This document shows, one piece after another, positions 1 to 5,702 of a stretch of 5,702 nt of DNA (within the stretch, counting starts at the first letter, position 1; each line of letters starts with the position of its first letter). The notes beneath the pieces are model-generated. The model did no database searches, was not told the DNA's origin, and was given only the letters and a program-made list of their open reading frames with translations. Source of the DNA: SAR86 cluster bacterium (GTDB taxonomy: Bacteria; Pseudomonadota; Gammaproteobacteria; Pseudomonadales; Azotimanducaceae); assembly GCA_013204195.1 (NCBI GenBank), contig JABMOJ010000299.1:1-5702 (forward strand). Direction: 5' to 3'. The translations under genes were made by a program, and so were the position numbers.

Positions 1-768
1 CGACAAACCCTCGAGAAAAGCACCGCCAAGATCGATGCCGTCTGGGCTGGCATTGATTTCATGTTTGCCAATACGCATCAAATCAATGCTTTCTTGCAGG
101 GTACGTGGCGTCATGGTCTCGATGTAGTGCGCGCGCCAGCTGAGATCACGCAAATCTTTGATCCGCTGGGGATCGTTCGTGGCGGCCACTTGTACAGTGT
201 CGTCGACAACCATCGCAAGTTCTTCGAGCACCGATGTTGTGACCGGGCGTTCAGTATCAAACGGTTCTTTCAATGAACGCCGCTGCATCACCTGCTTGAA
301 GAGCGGGTCAGGTGTCGCTTCACCGGTTAAGAACTGAATGCGCGCAACCGGGCGGGCATCAAGCAAGTCTTCGCCTGCACCTTGCGGGAAAGGTGTCACT
401 TTCGCCAGTATGCCCTCTTCAGCTGCGGCCATCCGCAAAAGCTCCAGAAAACAACCCAGCCCTATGGTGATCTGACGATTGGGCGGATCCGTTTCGGGCA
501 ACAACCGTTCGAGGTCACAATACAGCATCGCCTCGCCTGGCGTGCTCAGATCCACCTTCCATGGCTGGCGATTATGCGGATTGGGCGCAAGGATTGCGTA
601 AGAAAGTGCCCGCATGCGCGGGTCTGTATAGGCCTTGCCGCCAGCAAGTCCCCAAGGGGCCAATGCTTTCCGCGGCGTCCTGGTTGCTGCAAAACCATAA
701 GCTGACGCGCCGACAATGACGCTTCCTGCACCTACCACCTTAATAAAGCCCCGTCTTGTCAACGCCAT
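1..768 (-). CDS. Tat-exported nitroreductase-like (Acg-type) FMN oxidoreductase, N-terminal part
   Basis: This is a partial gene whose 3' end lies beyond base 1; 256 codons are visible from an ATG at 768, with no in-frame stop. Residues 4-10 read TRRGFIK, a twin-arginine signal, followed by a hydrophobic stretch to about residue 28, so export in folded, cofactor-loaded form is likely. The motif APNPHNRQPW at 61-70 and RRSLKEPF at 163-170 are typical of the Acg/nitroreductase-fold family, where the first helps bind the flavin phosphate. Family members with Tat signals usually run about 350-380 residues, so perhaps a third is missing. The family is thought to bind FMN, but Acg-like proteins often lack classical nitroreductase activity, so the substrate is unknown. 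AGGA sits about 8 nt upstream of the ATG and supports this start. The gene is transcribed away from the rest of the window, from its own promoter with two palindromic operators. Family call is confident; enzymatic role is not. Confidence 0.88.
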   Translation of the reverse strand, partial: MALTRRGFIKVVGAGSVIVGASAYGFAATRTPRKALAPWGLAGGKAYTDPRMRALSYAILAPNPHNRQPWKVDLSTPGEAMLYCDLERLLPETDPPNRQITIGLGCFLELLRMAAAEEGILAKVTPFPQGAGEDLLDARPVARIQFLTGEATPDPLFKQVMQRRSLKEPFDTERPVTTSVLEELAMVVDDTVQVAATNDPQRIKDLRDLSWRAHYIETMTPRTLQESIDLMRIGKHEINASPDGIDLGGAFLEGLS

Positions 769-783
769 CTGTCTGTCCTGTTA

Positions 784-797
784 GTTTAACGTTAAAC
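784..797. promoter_or_regulatory. Operator-like perfect palindrome, start-site proximal
   Basis: GTTTAACGTTAAAC is a perfect 14-bp palindrome. It overlaps the predicted transcription start of the minus-strand nitroreductase-like gene. It shares the half-site pattern GTTTAA-NN-TTAAAC with the neighbouring palindrome at 805-818, and the two centres are 21 bp apart, which puts them on the same face of the helix. The geometry fits a dimeric winged-helix or TetR-type repressor binding twice; the family of the regulator is inference. Confidence 0.7.
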
Positions 798-798
798 C

Positions 799-828
799 AC
801 TATAGTTTAATATTAAACGATAAGTCAA
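799..828 (-). promoter_or_regulatory. Predicted sigma70-type promoter of the nitroreductase-like gene
   Basis: Read on the minus strand, a -35 box TTGACT (823-828) and a -10 box TATAGT (799-804) are separated by an 18-bp spacer (805-822). Both boxes match the consensus at five of six positions. The expected start site is near 792, giving a short leader of about 25 nt before the ATG at 768. The spacer contains a perfect 14-bp palindrome, and a second palindrome covers the predicted start site, so a bound repressor would occlude RNA polymerase at both places. Confidence 0.72.
805..818. promoter_or_regulatory. Operator-like perfect palindrome within the promoter spacer
   Basis: GTTTAATATTAAAC is a perfect 14-bp palindrome lying wholly inside the 18-bp spacer between the -35 and -10 boxes. 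It differs from the palindrome at 784-797 only in the two central bases, which is what two copies of one operator would look like. An additional isolated half-site, GTTAAA, is present at 835-840 but is not in phase with the pair. Confidence 0.7.
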
Positions 829-1180
829 GGATCGGTTAAAGGGAGCCGGGCAGATGGCTCACAGCAATGACAGACAGGTGCTATAGAATTTGCCTCTCAG
901 CAGCGGAGTGCTGGCTCATGGTTATATGGAGTTGGAGTCACATGCCAAAGAACTGGGAAATCTTCAGCGCATAGGCACGTTAGATCTTATCGACTCATCG
1001 ACTCGGTGGTTTCCCAGGTCACCGCACGCGCAGGCCAGGTCAGTCAGGTCAGACCCGAACATTTCGTTAGCTCAGATAGCAGCGCCATCGACTCGATATT
1101 CGCCGCTATTGCGAACCAGTTCTGTTAATCCAAAGGGTCGGTATAGATGCAGACATAAATAGGTCAACTGTCCCCGATGA

Positions 1181-1206
1181 TGATTAGTGTTTATGATTAG
1201 CGCTTA
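1181..1206 (+). repeat. Two-copy 13-bp tandem repeat
   Basis: TGATTAGTGTTTA (1181-1193) is followed immediately by TGATTAGCGCTTA (1194-1206), matching at 11 of 13 positions; both differences are T-to-C. It lies 37 bp before the methyltransferase start codon and could be part of its promoter or a regulator site, though two degenerate copies may also be chance or replication slippage. Confidence 0.5.
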
Positions 1207-1221
1207 TGCACCCTACTTCAC

Positions 1222-1239
1222 GCAAAGGCAAAGGCAAAG
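1222..1239 (+). repeat. Hexamer tandem repeat (GCAAAG x3) over the ribosome binding site
   Basis: Three perfect copies of GCAAAG end 3 nt before the ATG at 1243. The copies create AAAGG motifs; the nearer one (1230-1234) is placed 8 nt from the start codon and is the likely Shine-Dalgarno sequence. The repeat thus decides where initiation occurs and supports the ATG at 1243 as the start. Confidence 0.65.
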
Positions 1240-1242
1240 AAC

Positions 1243-2016
1243 ATGAACTTAACCACAAGCAGAGTGAGAGACTGGGCCGCTGGCGGTTTAATGCTGGTGC
1301 TCACTATAGGCAGCGGCCTGGTTTTCGGCGCGGACGCTGATGTCGCCGCAGCGCTGGCTCACCCAGACCGCCCAGCAGCCGACACCGCTGCCGATGCAAC
1401 TCGCAAGCCCGCGGAAATTCTAAACTTTGCTGGTCTTCAGACCGGCATGGATATCTTTGAACTGGAAGCCGGCGGAGGCTATTTTACGGAGATTATCAGC
1501 CGTGCAGTTGGCATCAATGGTAGCGTTGTGCTGCACGAGGCCCCTGGCCTGATGGGTTTCGTTGGTGATCGCATTGACCTGCGCACAGCCAATAACCGGC
1601 TAGCTAATGTTCGAATAAGTTTGACCAATTTCGATACCCTGGATGCAGCAGACAACTCAATAGATATGGTGACTTGGATTCAGGGGCCCCATGAACTGGG
1701 ATTTGCACCTGAGGGGGTTAATCTCGGTGACCCGACTACCACCTTCAATGAAATTTATCGTATTCTAAAACCTGGCGGCTTGTACCTGGCCATAGACCAC
1801 ATTGCGACCAAAGACGCTGGGCTTGAAGCAGGCGGCACTATTCACCGTATCGAAGAAAGCTTGGCAACCCAAATGGCGACTGACAGCGGCCTCAGCCTTG
1901 TGCGCAAGTCGGATCTTCTTAAAAACTCGAAAGACCCCCTTACCGCCCACGTGTTTAACCCTTTGATTCGCGGAAAAACCAGCCAGTTCGTCGTGTTGTA
2001 TCAAAAACCTGATTAA
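1243..2016 (+). CDS. Exported class I SAM-dependent methyltransferase-like protein (COG4798 type)
   Basis: The protein has 257 residues. Residues 1-30 look like a Sec signal peptide: a basic N-terminus, the hydrophobic run LMLVLTIGSGLVF, then FGADA as cleavage region, so the mature protein should be periplasmic or lipid-free secreted. The segment HPDRPAAD...RKPAEIL (40-60) followed by GMDIFELEAGGGYFTEI (68-84) is the characteristic start of predicted methyltransferases of the COG4798 group; the glycine-rich part is the SAM-binding motif I, here AGGGY rather than the usual GCGTG. YRILKPGGLYLAIDH (172-186) corresponds to the late Rossmann strand region of class I methyltransferases. SAM is not normally available outside the cytoplasm, so the enzymatic activity of exported members is puzzling and the substrate is unknown. 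The gene stands alone on the plus strand and converges on the SDR gene with a 29-bp gap. No obvious terminator separates them. Confidence 0.85.
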   Translation: MNLTTSRVRDWAAGGLMLVLTIGSGLVFGADADVAAALAHPDRPAADTAADATRKPAEILNFAGLQTGMDIFELEAGGGYFTEIISRAVGINGSVVLHEAPGLMGFVGDRIDLRTANNRLANVRISLTNFDTLDAADNSIDMVTWIQGPHELGFAPEGVNLGDPTTTFNEIYRILKPGGLYLAIDHIATKDAGLEAGGTIHRIEESLATQMATDSGLSLVRKSDLLKNSKDPLTAHVFNPLIRGKTSQFVVLYQKPD

Positions 2017-2045
2017 TGGGATCGGAACACACTTTGTCTCTTACC

Positions 2046-2849
2046 CTATTGCTTGGGTGATTGTTGCAGGTCGATCCAGCCACCGGTCAGTCCGGCGATA
2101 TAGCCACCATCAACGATCAACTCGACCCCATTCAGCCAGCGGTTATTACCTGTTGCCAGAAACTCAATCACCTCTGCGATATCGTCCGGCTTGCCCTCGC
2201 GGCCAATCTGCCGCACCCCCCAGGCATACTTTTCCGCGCCGACTAGTCGCTTGAAATCAGCAGTTAGCTGGGTACCGGTAGAGCCCGGGTTGACGCAATT
2301 GACTCGCACCCCCCGCTGGCTGGCGAGACCTGCAGCCCTGTAAGTATAGGCTGCGGCACACTGTTTCGAAAACTTGTACGGATTTGCTTGCCACGCTGCT
2401 TGATTGGCTTGCAGCCACTGCATGCCAGCATCAAAGTCAGGCGTATCCAACAGACCGTCAATGAGCGCCTGACGATTGCGCCAGTCATAACCCGCAGAGG
2501 ATGCCACATTGACCACACAGCCGCCGTCAGCGATACGCGGCACCAGCTGCTCTGTCAGGTAGCGGAGGCTGAGAAAATTCACCTGCAAGATCTTCTCGTC
2601 TGACGCGGCATTCGACACGCCCGCAACATTGATTAGCCTATCGATCTGACTCGGCAGTTGCGCGATGGCACGATCAATCGCGGCAGGGTCGCTGAGATCA
2701 CATTGAATAAAGCCAACAGAGACTGCAGGCTGAACTATATCGAGAATAGTTACCCGGTGTCCTTGGGCCTCCAGTCGCGCCACCGTTGCCGCACCAATGC
2801 CCGTGGCGCCACCCGTCAGAACAATGCTCAGTGCAGTTGGCTCAGTCAT
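2046..2849 (-). CDS. Short-chain dehydrogenase/reductase, coniferyl-alcohol / 3-alpha-hydroxysteroid dehydrogenase-like
   Basis: The protein has 267 residues from the ATG at 2849. It is a classical SDR: TGGATGIG at 12-19 binds the dinucleotide, D37 at the end of the second strand suggests NAD(H) preference, D51 lies in CDLSD, NVAG is at 74-77, and the catalytic set is N91, S117, Y158 and K162. Ser to Tyr is 41 residues instead of the usual dozen or so, because of an inserted segment (about 121-157). As I recall, the same spacing occurs in Comamonas 3-alpha-hydroxysteroid dehydrogenase, and the overall pattern (DLSxPxxIDxAIAQLP, NxxxLxYLTE, RWxNG) resembles coniferyl-alcohol dehydrogenases. 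The likely reaction is NAD-dependent oxidation of an alcohol on a bulky aromatic or ring substrate in the cytoplasm. A GTG at 2861 is an alternative in-frame start adding four residues; I prefer the ATG because GGGTGA lies 8 nt before it, while the GTG lacks a clear ribosome binding site. Exact substrate is uncertain. Confidence 0.88.
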   Translation of the reverse strand: MTEPTALSIVLTGGATGIGAATVARLEAQGHRVTILDIVQPAVSVGFIQCDLSDPAAIDRAIAQLPSQIDRLINVAGVSNAASDEKILQVNFLSLRYLTEQLVPRIADGGCVVNVASSAGYDWRNRQALIDGLLDTPDFDAGMQWLQANQAAWQANPYKFSKQCAAAYTYRAAGLASQRGVRVNCVNPGSTGTQLTADFKRLVGAEKYAWGVRQIGREGKPDDIAEVIEFLATGNNRWLNGVELIVDGGYIAGLTGGWIDLQQSPKQ

Positions 2850-2997
2850 GATTTCAGTCACCCGTTCTATTTATCCGTGCTATTCAAGCAGCTGCTGTAT
2901 TGATCGAGACTAATCACGCATGTCGACGAAGTCAATTGGCACAACGGGCCGTCACAGTGGTATGTTGGAGGCTGACGGCACTGCATAACAGGTAGAT
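2850..2997. promoter_or_regulatory. Divergent intergenic control region between SDR and amidase genes
   Basis: This 148-bp gap must hold promoters for both divergent genes. Plausible but weak elements lie back to back: for the SDR, minus strand, TTGACT (2930-2935) with a poor TAGTCT 17 bp on; for the amidase, plus strand, TTGGCA (2936-2941) with TATGTT (2961-2966) after a long 19-bp spacer. The two -35 candidates abut, so a single bound factor could influence both. A 10-bp palindrome AGCAGCTGCT lies at 2887-2896, near the SDR leader. The amidase start at 2998 is preceded by AGG about 7 nt upstream. Promoter assignments are tentative. Confidence 0.4.
2948..2979. repeat. 7-bp perfect inverted repeat in the amidase leader
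   Basis: GCCGTCA (2948-2954) and its reverse complement TGACGGC (2973-2979) are separated by 18 bp and flank the candidate -10 box TATGTT of the amidase operon. This could be a two-half-site operator or, if transcription starts further upstream, an RNA stem in the leader. There is no T-run, so it is not a terminator. Confidence 0.5.
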
Positions 2998-4491
2998 ATG
3001 AGCGAACGACCCTCAGCGCTGAATGCCACCGATGCGATTAGAATGATCAGGCAGGGCGAATTGACGCCCGATGCGCTGCTGGAAAGCTGTATTGCGCAGA
3101 TCGAGCAAGTAGACCCCGTGGTCAATGCCATGATTACTCGCGCCTATGACCGGGCTCGAGAACAAGCACAGCTGGCGACACAGACCGCTAACCGGGGCGA
3201 CGCGTTGGGTCCACTCCACGGACTGCCGATCGCCATCAAGGATATCCAGGCGACTCGCGGTATCCGCACAACTTATGGCTCTGCGGCCTATGCGGACAAC
3301 ATTCCAGAAGAGGATGCGGGCATTGTGCAGCGCATTCGCGAGGCGGGCGGCATCATCGTCGGCAAGACCAATATTCCTGAGTCCAGCATCGGTGCCAATA
3401 CGGTCAACCGCTTGTTCGGTGCAACAGGCAACCCCTACAACCCTGATTTGACCTGCGGCGGATCGTCTGGCGGCTCTGCCGTCGCCGTCGCTACCCACAT
3501 GGCGCCGCTGGCCACAGGGTCTGATCATGGTGGCAGCTTACGTATTCCAGCCTGCTACTGCGGCGTTGTTGGTTATCGTGCCACGCCCGGCGTTGTTCCC
3601 AATGAAGGTCGTTCGACCCTCCAGACTAATTATAGCGTCCAGGGCCCCATGGCGAGATCGGTGAGTGATGTCGCCCTCCTGCTGTCTGTGATCGCCCAGC
3701 GCGACGCCAATGCCAGCAAGGACCCCATGGCTTTTCCGTTAGACGCCAATCACTTAGCGCGGCTTGATGATGTCGACCTCAGCGGCCTGCGGGTGGCGGT
3801 GACGGCAGATCTGGGGGGCGTACTGGTATCTGAGACTATTCGGCGCACTTTTACGGACAGGATGAACCTGATTGCGCCTCAGTTCGGTACCTGTGACTGG
3901 CATAACATCGACCTGACGGATGCGCCTGACGTGGACTGGCACGTGCGCCAGGATCTGTTCGTAACCCAGTATATTGATCAGACCAGCAGCTGGGATGCAG
4001 ACTTCAATCCGAATATCCAGGCGACCTATCGGTCTGCCCTGACAACGCCCATGGCAGCTATTGCCAGCGCCCGACGCCGGCAGATGGCGCTATTCCAATC
4101 CTTTCGCAGTATATTTGACGACTATGACTTGGTGCTCTGCCCCGGGGTCAGCATTCCCCCGTTTCCTTGGCAGCACCTGAACCCACAGCAGATTGATGCC
4201 AAGCCCGTGGAAAACTACATGGCGTGGCTGGCGCTGACCTCGTCATTGACCGTAGTCGGCCACCCGGTGGTGGCACTACCTTGCGGCCTGGATGAGCAGG
4301 GCACGCCATTTGGCATCCAAGTGGTCGGGGCCATGTATTCAGACCAGCGGCTACTGAGCGCAGCCAAGGCACTCGAGCAGTATTTCTCTAGCGTATCTAC
4401 ACTGGCGCGACCAACGCCGAACTTCGATGTGTTAAGCCGCACAACTTCCACCTGCCGCACCGAGGGCAGAGTAACCCCCTTTAAAACGTAA
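2998..4491 (+). CDS. Amidase-signature family amidohydrolase
   Basis: The protein has 497 residues, usual for the amidase signature (AS) family, with no signal peptide, so it acts in the cytoplasm. The Ser-cisSer-Lys triad is intact: K81 in GLPIAIKD, the cis-serine S156 in CGGSSGGS (153-160) and the nucleophile S180 in GSDHGGSLRIPA (174-185). The spacings, 75 and 24 residues, match those of GatA and FAAH. The C-terminal part carries NYMAWLALTSSLTVVGHP and ALPCGLDEQGTPFGIQVVG, the usual AS substrate-site and closing segments. The enzyme hydrolyses a C-N amide bond, but AS substrates range from simple amides to acyl amino acids and cannot be read here. It is unlikely to be GatA, since gatB and gatC are absent from the visible neighbourhood. 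Fifteen bases separate its stop from the downstream sodium-symporter gene, which points to an operon in which the carrier may supply the substrate or move the product. The ATG at 2998 has a modest AGG upstream. Confidence 0.93.
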   Translation: MSERPSALNATDAIRMIRQGELTPDALLESCIAQIEQVDPVVNAMITRAYDRAREQAQLATQTANRGDALGPLHGLPIAIKDIQATRGIRTTYGSAAYADNIPEEDAGIVQRIREAGGIIVGKTNIPESSIGANTVNRLFGATGNPYNPDLTCGGSSGGSAVAVATHMAPLATGSDHGGSLRIPACYCGVVGYRATPGVVPNEGRSTLQTNYSVQGPMARSVSDVALLLSVIAQRDANASKDPMAFPLDANHLARLDDVDLSGLRVAVTADLGGVLVSETIRRTFTDRMNLIAPQFGTCDWHNIDLTDAPDVDWHVRQDLFVTQYIDQTSSWDADFNPNIQATYRSALTTPMAAIASARRRQMALFQSFRSIFDDYDLVLCPGVSIPPFPWQHLNPQQIDAKPVENYMAWLALTSSLTVVGHPVVALPCGLDEQGTPFGIQVVGAMYSDQRLLSAAKALEQYFSSVSTLARPTPNFDVLSRTTSTCRTEGRVTPFKT

Positions 4492-4506
4492 ATAGGATTA
4501 ACAATT

Positions 4507-5702
4507 ATGGCAGCCACATTTCCTGGCGTTATTGCCTTTGCCTTTATGGTCAGCCTGATTCTGGCGGGTGTCGGCCTGCGGGCCCGCTTTGCCTGGATCC
4601 AGTCGGCACTGGTGCCGGCAAGCCTGATCGCTGGCCTGCTGGGTTTCGCGTTAGTGAATCTTGACCTGTCCTTTGGCTTGATGAACAGTGACTTCACCGT
4701 CTTTGCCTTCCATTTTTTTACCTTGAGCTTTATGTCATTGGTGCTTACGGGCAGCGACCCGCGAGTGGGCAAGGCACCCTCGGTGGTCGTCGGTGGCAGC
4801 TGGCTGGCGGTGATATGGGTCATGAGCCTCGTGATGCAGGCTATGGTAGGTCTAGTCGTCATCGTACTTTACAACTACCTCACCGGGGGTGATTTGTCGT
4901 ATTTTCTCGGCATGATTGCCACCCACGGATTCACGCAAGGACCAGGCCAGGCTCTGGCCCTCGGTGGCATCTGGGAGAGCGCCCTGGGCATCCAACATGC
5001 GGTAGACTTCGGCCTGATCTATGCCTCGGCGGGATTTCTTGTCGCCTTTGTTATGGGTGTTCCCATGGCACGGCAAGCCATTCGGCGCGGTAGCCATGCC
5101 AACAAGACCGCGCGCATCGACGAGGAATTTCTTAAGGGCATCATGCAACCTGAATCTAAAGTCTCGGCTGGCACCCAAGTGACCCATGCGGCGAATGTCG
5201 ATTCCCTGACATTTCATCTGGCGATTTTAGGCTTGGCCTATGTGCTCACCGACCAGTATCTGGAATTCATCCAACCTTTCGCCAACACGTGGCAGTTGGG
5301 CGGCGTGAATCTCGGGCTGATCTTCAGCCACAACTTGTTCTTCTTTCATGGCTTAATTGTTTGTGTGCTACTGCGCGCTGGCATTGACCGTCTCGGTTGG
5401 GGCCACCTCATTGATAATGACACCCAGAAGCGCATTACAGGCACGTCGGTGGACTTAATGGTGGTGGCCACCCTCATGAGCATCCAGTTTTCGCTACTCA
5501 GCGCTTATCTGCTGCCGATCATCCTGACTTGCGTCGCGATTGCTGTGACCACGGGGCTGCTGTGCTTTGGCTTTGCCCGCCTGCTAAAAAACTATAGCAT
5601 TGAAAGGGCGGTAACGATCTTTGGCTGTTGTACGGGCTCCACGGGCAGTGGCTTGTTATTGCTACGAATTTTAGACCCTGATCTGAGCACGCCCATCGCC
5701 AA
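4507..5702 (+). CDS. GltS/ESS-family sodium symporter (glutamate/carboxylate carrier-like), C-terminus cut by window end
   Basis: An open frame from the ATG at 4507 runs without a stop to the end of the window, giving 398 residues; AGGA at 4494-4497 lies 9 nt before the start. The protein is very hydrophobic, with about ten predicted membrane segments (for example 5-25, 33-52, 63-82, 95-124, 163-186, 235-255, 268-290, 313-335, 336-358). Two glycine-rich loops, THGFTQGPGQA at 139-149 and CCTGSTGSGLL at 374-384, sit in equivalent places in the two halves, as in E. coli GltS, where GGHGT- and GFGLGAT-type re-entrant loops form the sodium/substrate site. The segment after the first loop (FGLIYASAGFLVAFVMGVPMAR, in part 168-189) follows the GltS pattern. 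A hydrophilic stretch at 190-233 is the central cytoplasmic linker between halves. The family imports glutamate with sodium; divergence in the loops leaves the true substrate open. The last several dozen residues are missing. It is probably co-transcribed with the amidase. Confidence 0.87.
   Translation, partial: MAATFPGVIAFAFMVSLILAGVGLRARFAWIQSALVPASLIAGLLGFALVNLDLSFGLMNSDFTVFAFHFFTLSFMSLVLTGSDPRVGKAPSVVVGGSWLAVIWVMSLVMQAMVGLVVIVLYNYLTGGDLSYFLGMIATHGFTQGPGQALALGGIWESALGIQHAVDFGLIYASAGFLVAFVMGVPMARQAIRRGSHANKTARIDEEFLKGIMQPESKVSAGTQVTHAANVDSLTFHLAILGLAYVLTDQYLEFIQPFANTWQLGGVNLGLIFSHNLFFFHGLIVCVLLRAGIDRLGWGHLIDNDTQKRITGTSVDLMVVATLMSIQFSLLSAYLLPIILTCVAIAVTTGLLCFGFARLLKNYSIERAVTIFGCCTGSTGSGLLLLRILDPDLSTPIA

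Larger units (their letters stand above)
841..1242. other. Intergenic region of about 400 bp with short repeats and no convincing gene
   Basis: The only open frame of note on the plus strand (890-1162, starting at TTG) gives a low-complexity, Arg/Ser-rich 90-residue peptide with no recognisable motif and no good ribosome binding site, so I do not call it. The region holds several short direct repeats: ATCGACTC at 989, 997 and 1087; CAGGTCA at 1015, 1036 and 1045; a near-perfect 13-bp tandem at 1181-1206; and a GCAAAG triplet at 1222-1239. The segment GGTCAACTGTCCCC (1162-1175) resembles the ends of some decayed small mobile or repetitive elements, from memory only. The promoter of the downstream methyltransferase-like gene must lie here, but no good -35/-10 pair stands out. 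Confidence 0.5.

Noticed and set aside
382..731. Open frames on both strands overlapping the nitroreductase-like gene
   Set aside because: The minus-strand frame beginning at 768 contains the Tat signal and the NPHNRQPW motif and continues open to the window edge, so the others are shadows.
843..860. GAGCC/GGCTC hairpin with 8-nt loop
   Set aside because: Only 5 bp of stem, no T-run, and no gene ends nearby on either strand.
880..890. Extended -10-like TGCTATAGA on the plus strand
   Set aside because: No -35 partner at proper spacing and no gene begins for about 350 bp downstream.
1066..1140. Stretch resembling tRNA pieces (TTAGCTCAGATAGCAGC and CTGTTAATCC)
   Set aside because: The spacing between the D-arm-like and anticodon-like parts is too long, the stems do not pair, and there is no GGTTCGA T-arm.
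890..1162. Open frame of 90 codons on the plus strand in the intergenic region
   Set aside because: It starts at TTG without a clear ribosome binding site, the translation has no recognisable motif and an atypical Arg/Ser-rich composition, and it lies over short repeats.
2017..2058. Possible bidirectional terminator between the convergent methyltransferase and SDR genes
   Set aside because: Only a 4-bp ACCC/GGGT pairing is visible, partly inside the SDR coding region, with no T-run; not enough to call.
3013..3528. 171-codon open frame on the minus strand
   Set aside because: It lies entirely antisense to the amidase catalytic core, whose motifs are intact; the antisense translation shows no family features.
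4215..4862. 215-codon open frame on the minus strand
   Set aside because: It runs antisense across the end of the amidase and the start of the GltS-like gene, both well supported; its Lys/Arg/Thr-rich translation looks like a shadow.

Overview
This is a bacterial accessory-metabolism window of moderate GC content. It has five protein-coding genes, two of which run off the window ends. I saw no rRNA, CRISPR array, complete insertion sequence or convincing tRNA. The gene types (a Tat-exported nitroreductase-like flavoprotein, an exported COG4798-type methyltransferase, a coniferyl-alcohol/3-alpha-hydroxysteroid dehydrogenase-like SDR, an amidase-signature enzyme and a GltS-type sodium/carboxylate carrier) suggest a free-living proteobacterium, probably a gammaproteobacterium. 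This placement is inferred from gene flavour only; no phylogenetic marker is present.

Layout: (1) 1-768, minus strand: the N-terminal 256 residues of a Tat-targeted, Acg/nitroreductase-like FMN oxidoreductase, with a well-formed sigma70-type promoter at 799-828. The promoter carries two perfect 14-bp palindromes, one inside the spacer and one over the predicted start site, with centres exactly 21 bp apart. (2) About 841-1242: roughly 400 bp with no convincing gene, containing several short direct repeats. (3) 1243-2016, plus strand: an exported SAM-methyltransferase-like protein. (4) 2046-2849, minus strand, convergent with it: an SDR oxidoreductase. (5) 2850-2997: a divergent intergenic region with a 7-bp inverted repeat in the amidase leader. 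(6) 2998-4491 and 4507 to beyond the end, plus strand: an amidase and a GltS/ESS-family sodium symporter, 15 bp apart and almost certainly one operon.

How the genes may work together: the amidase-transporter pair is the clearest functional unit. A plausible reading is uptake of a carboxylated amide or amino-acid-like compound coupled to cytoplasmic amide hydrolysis, but the substrate cannot be read from sequence. The divergent SDR could belong to the same catabolic locus. The nitroreductase-like gene looks like a separate transcription unit under tight repressor control; its regulator is not in the window. I found no clearly undescribed system. The most distinctive signals are the double-palindrome promoter and the amidase plus divergent GltS-like carrier operon.
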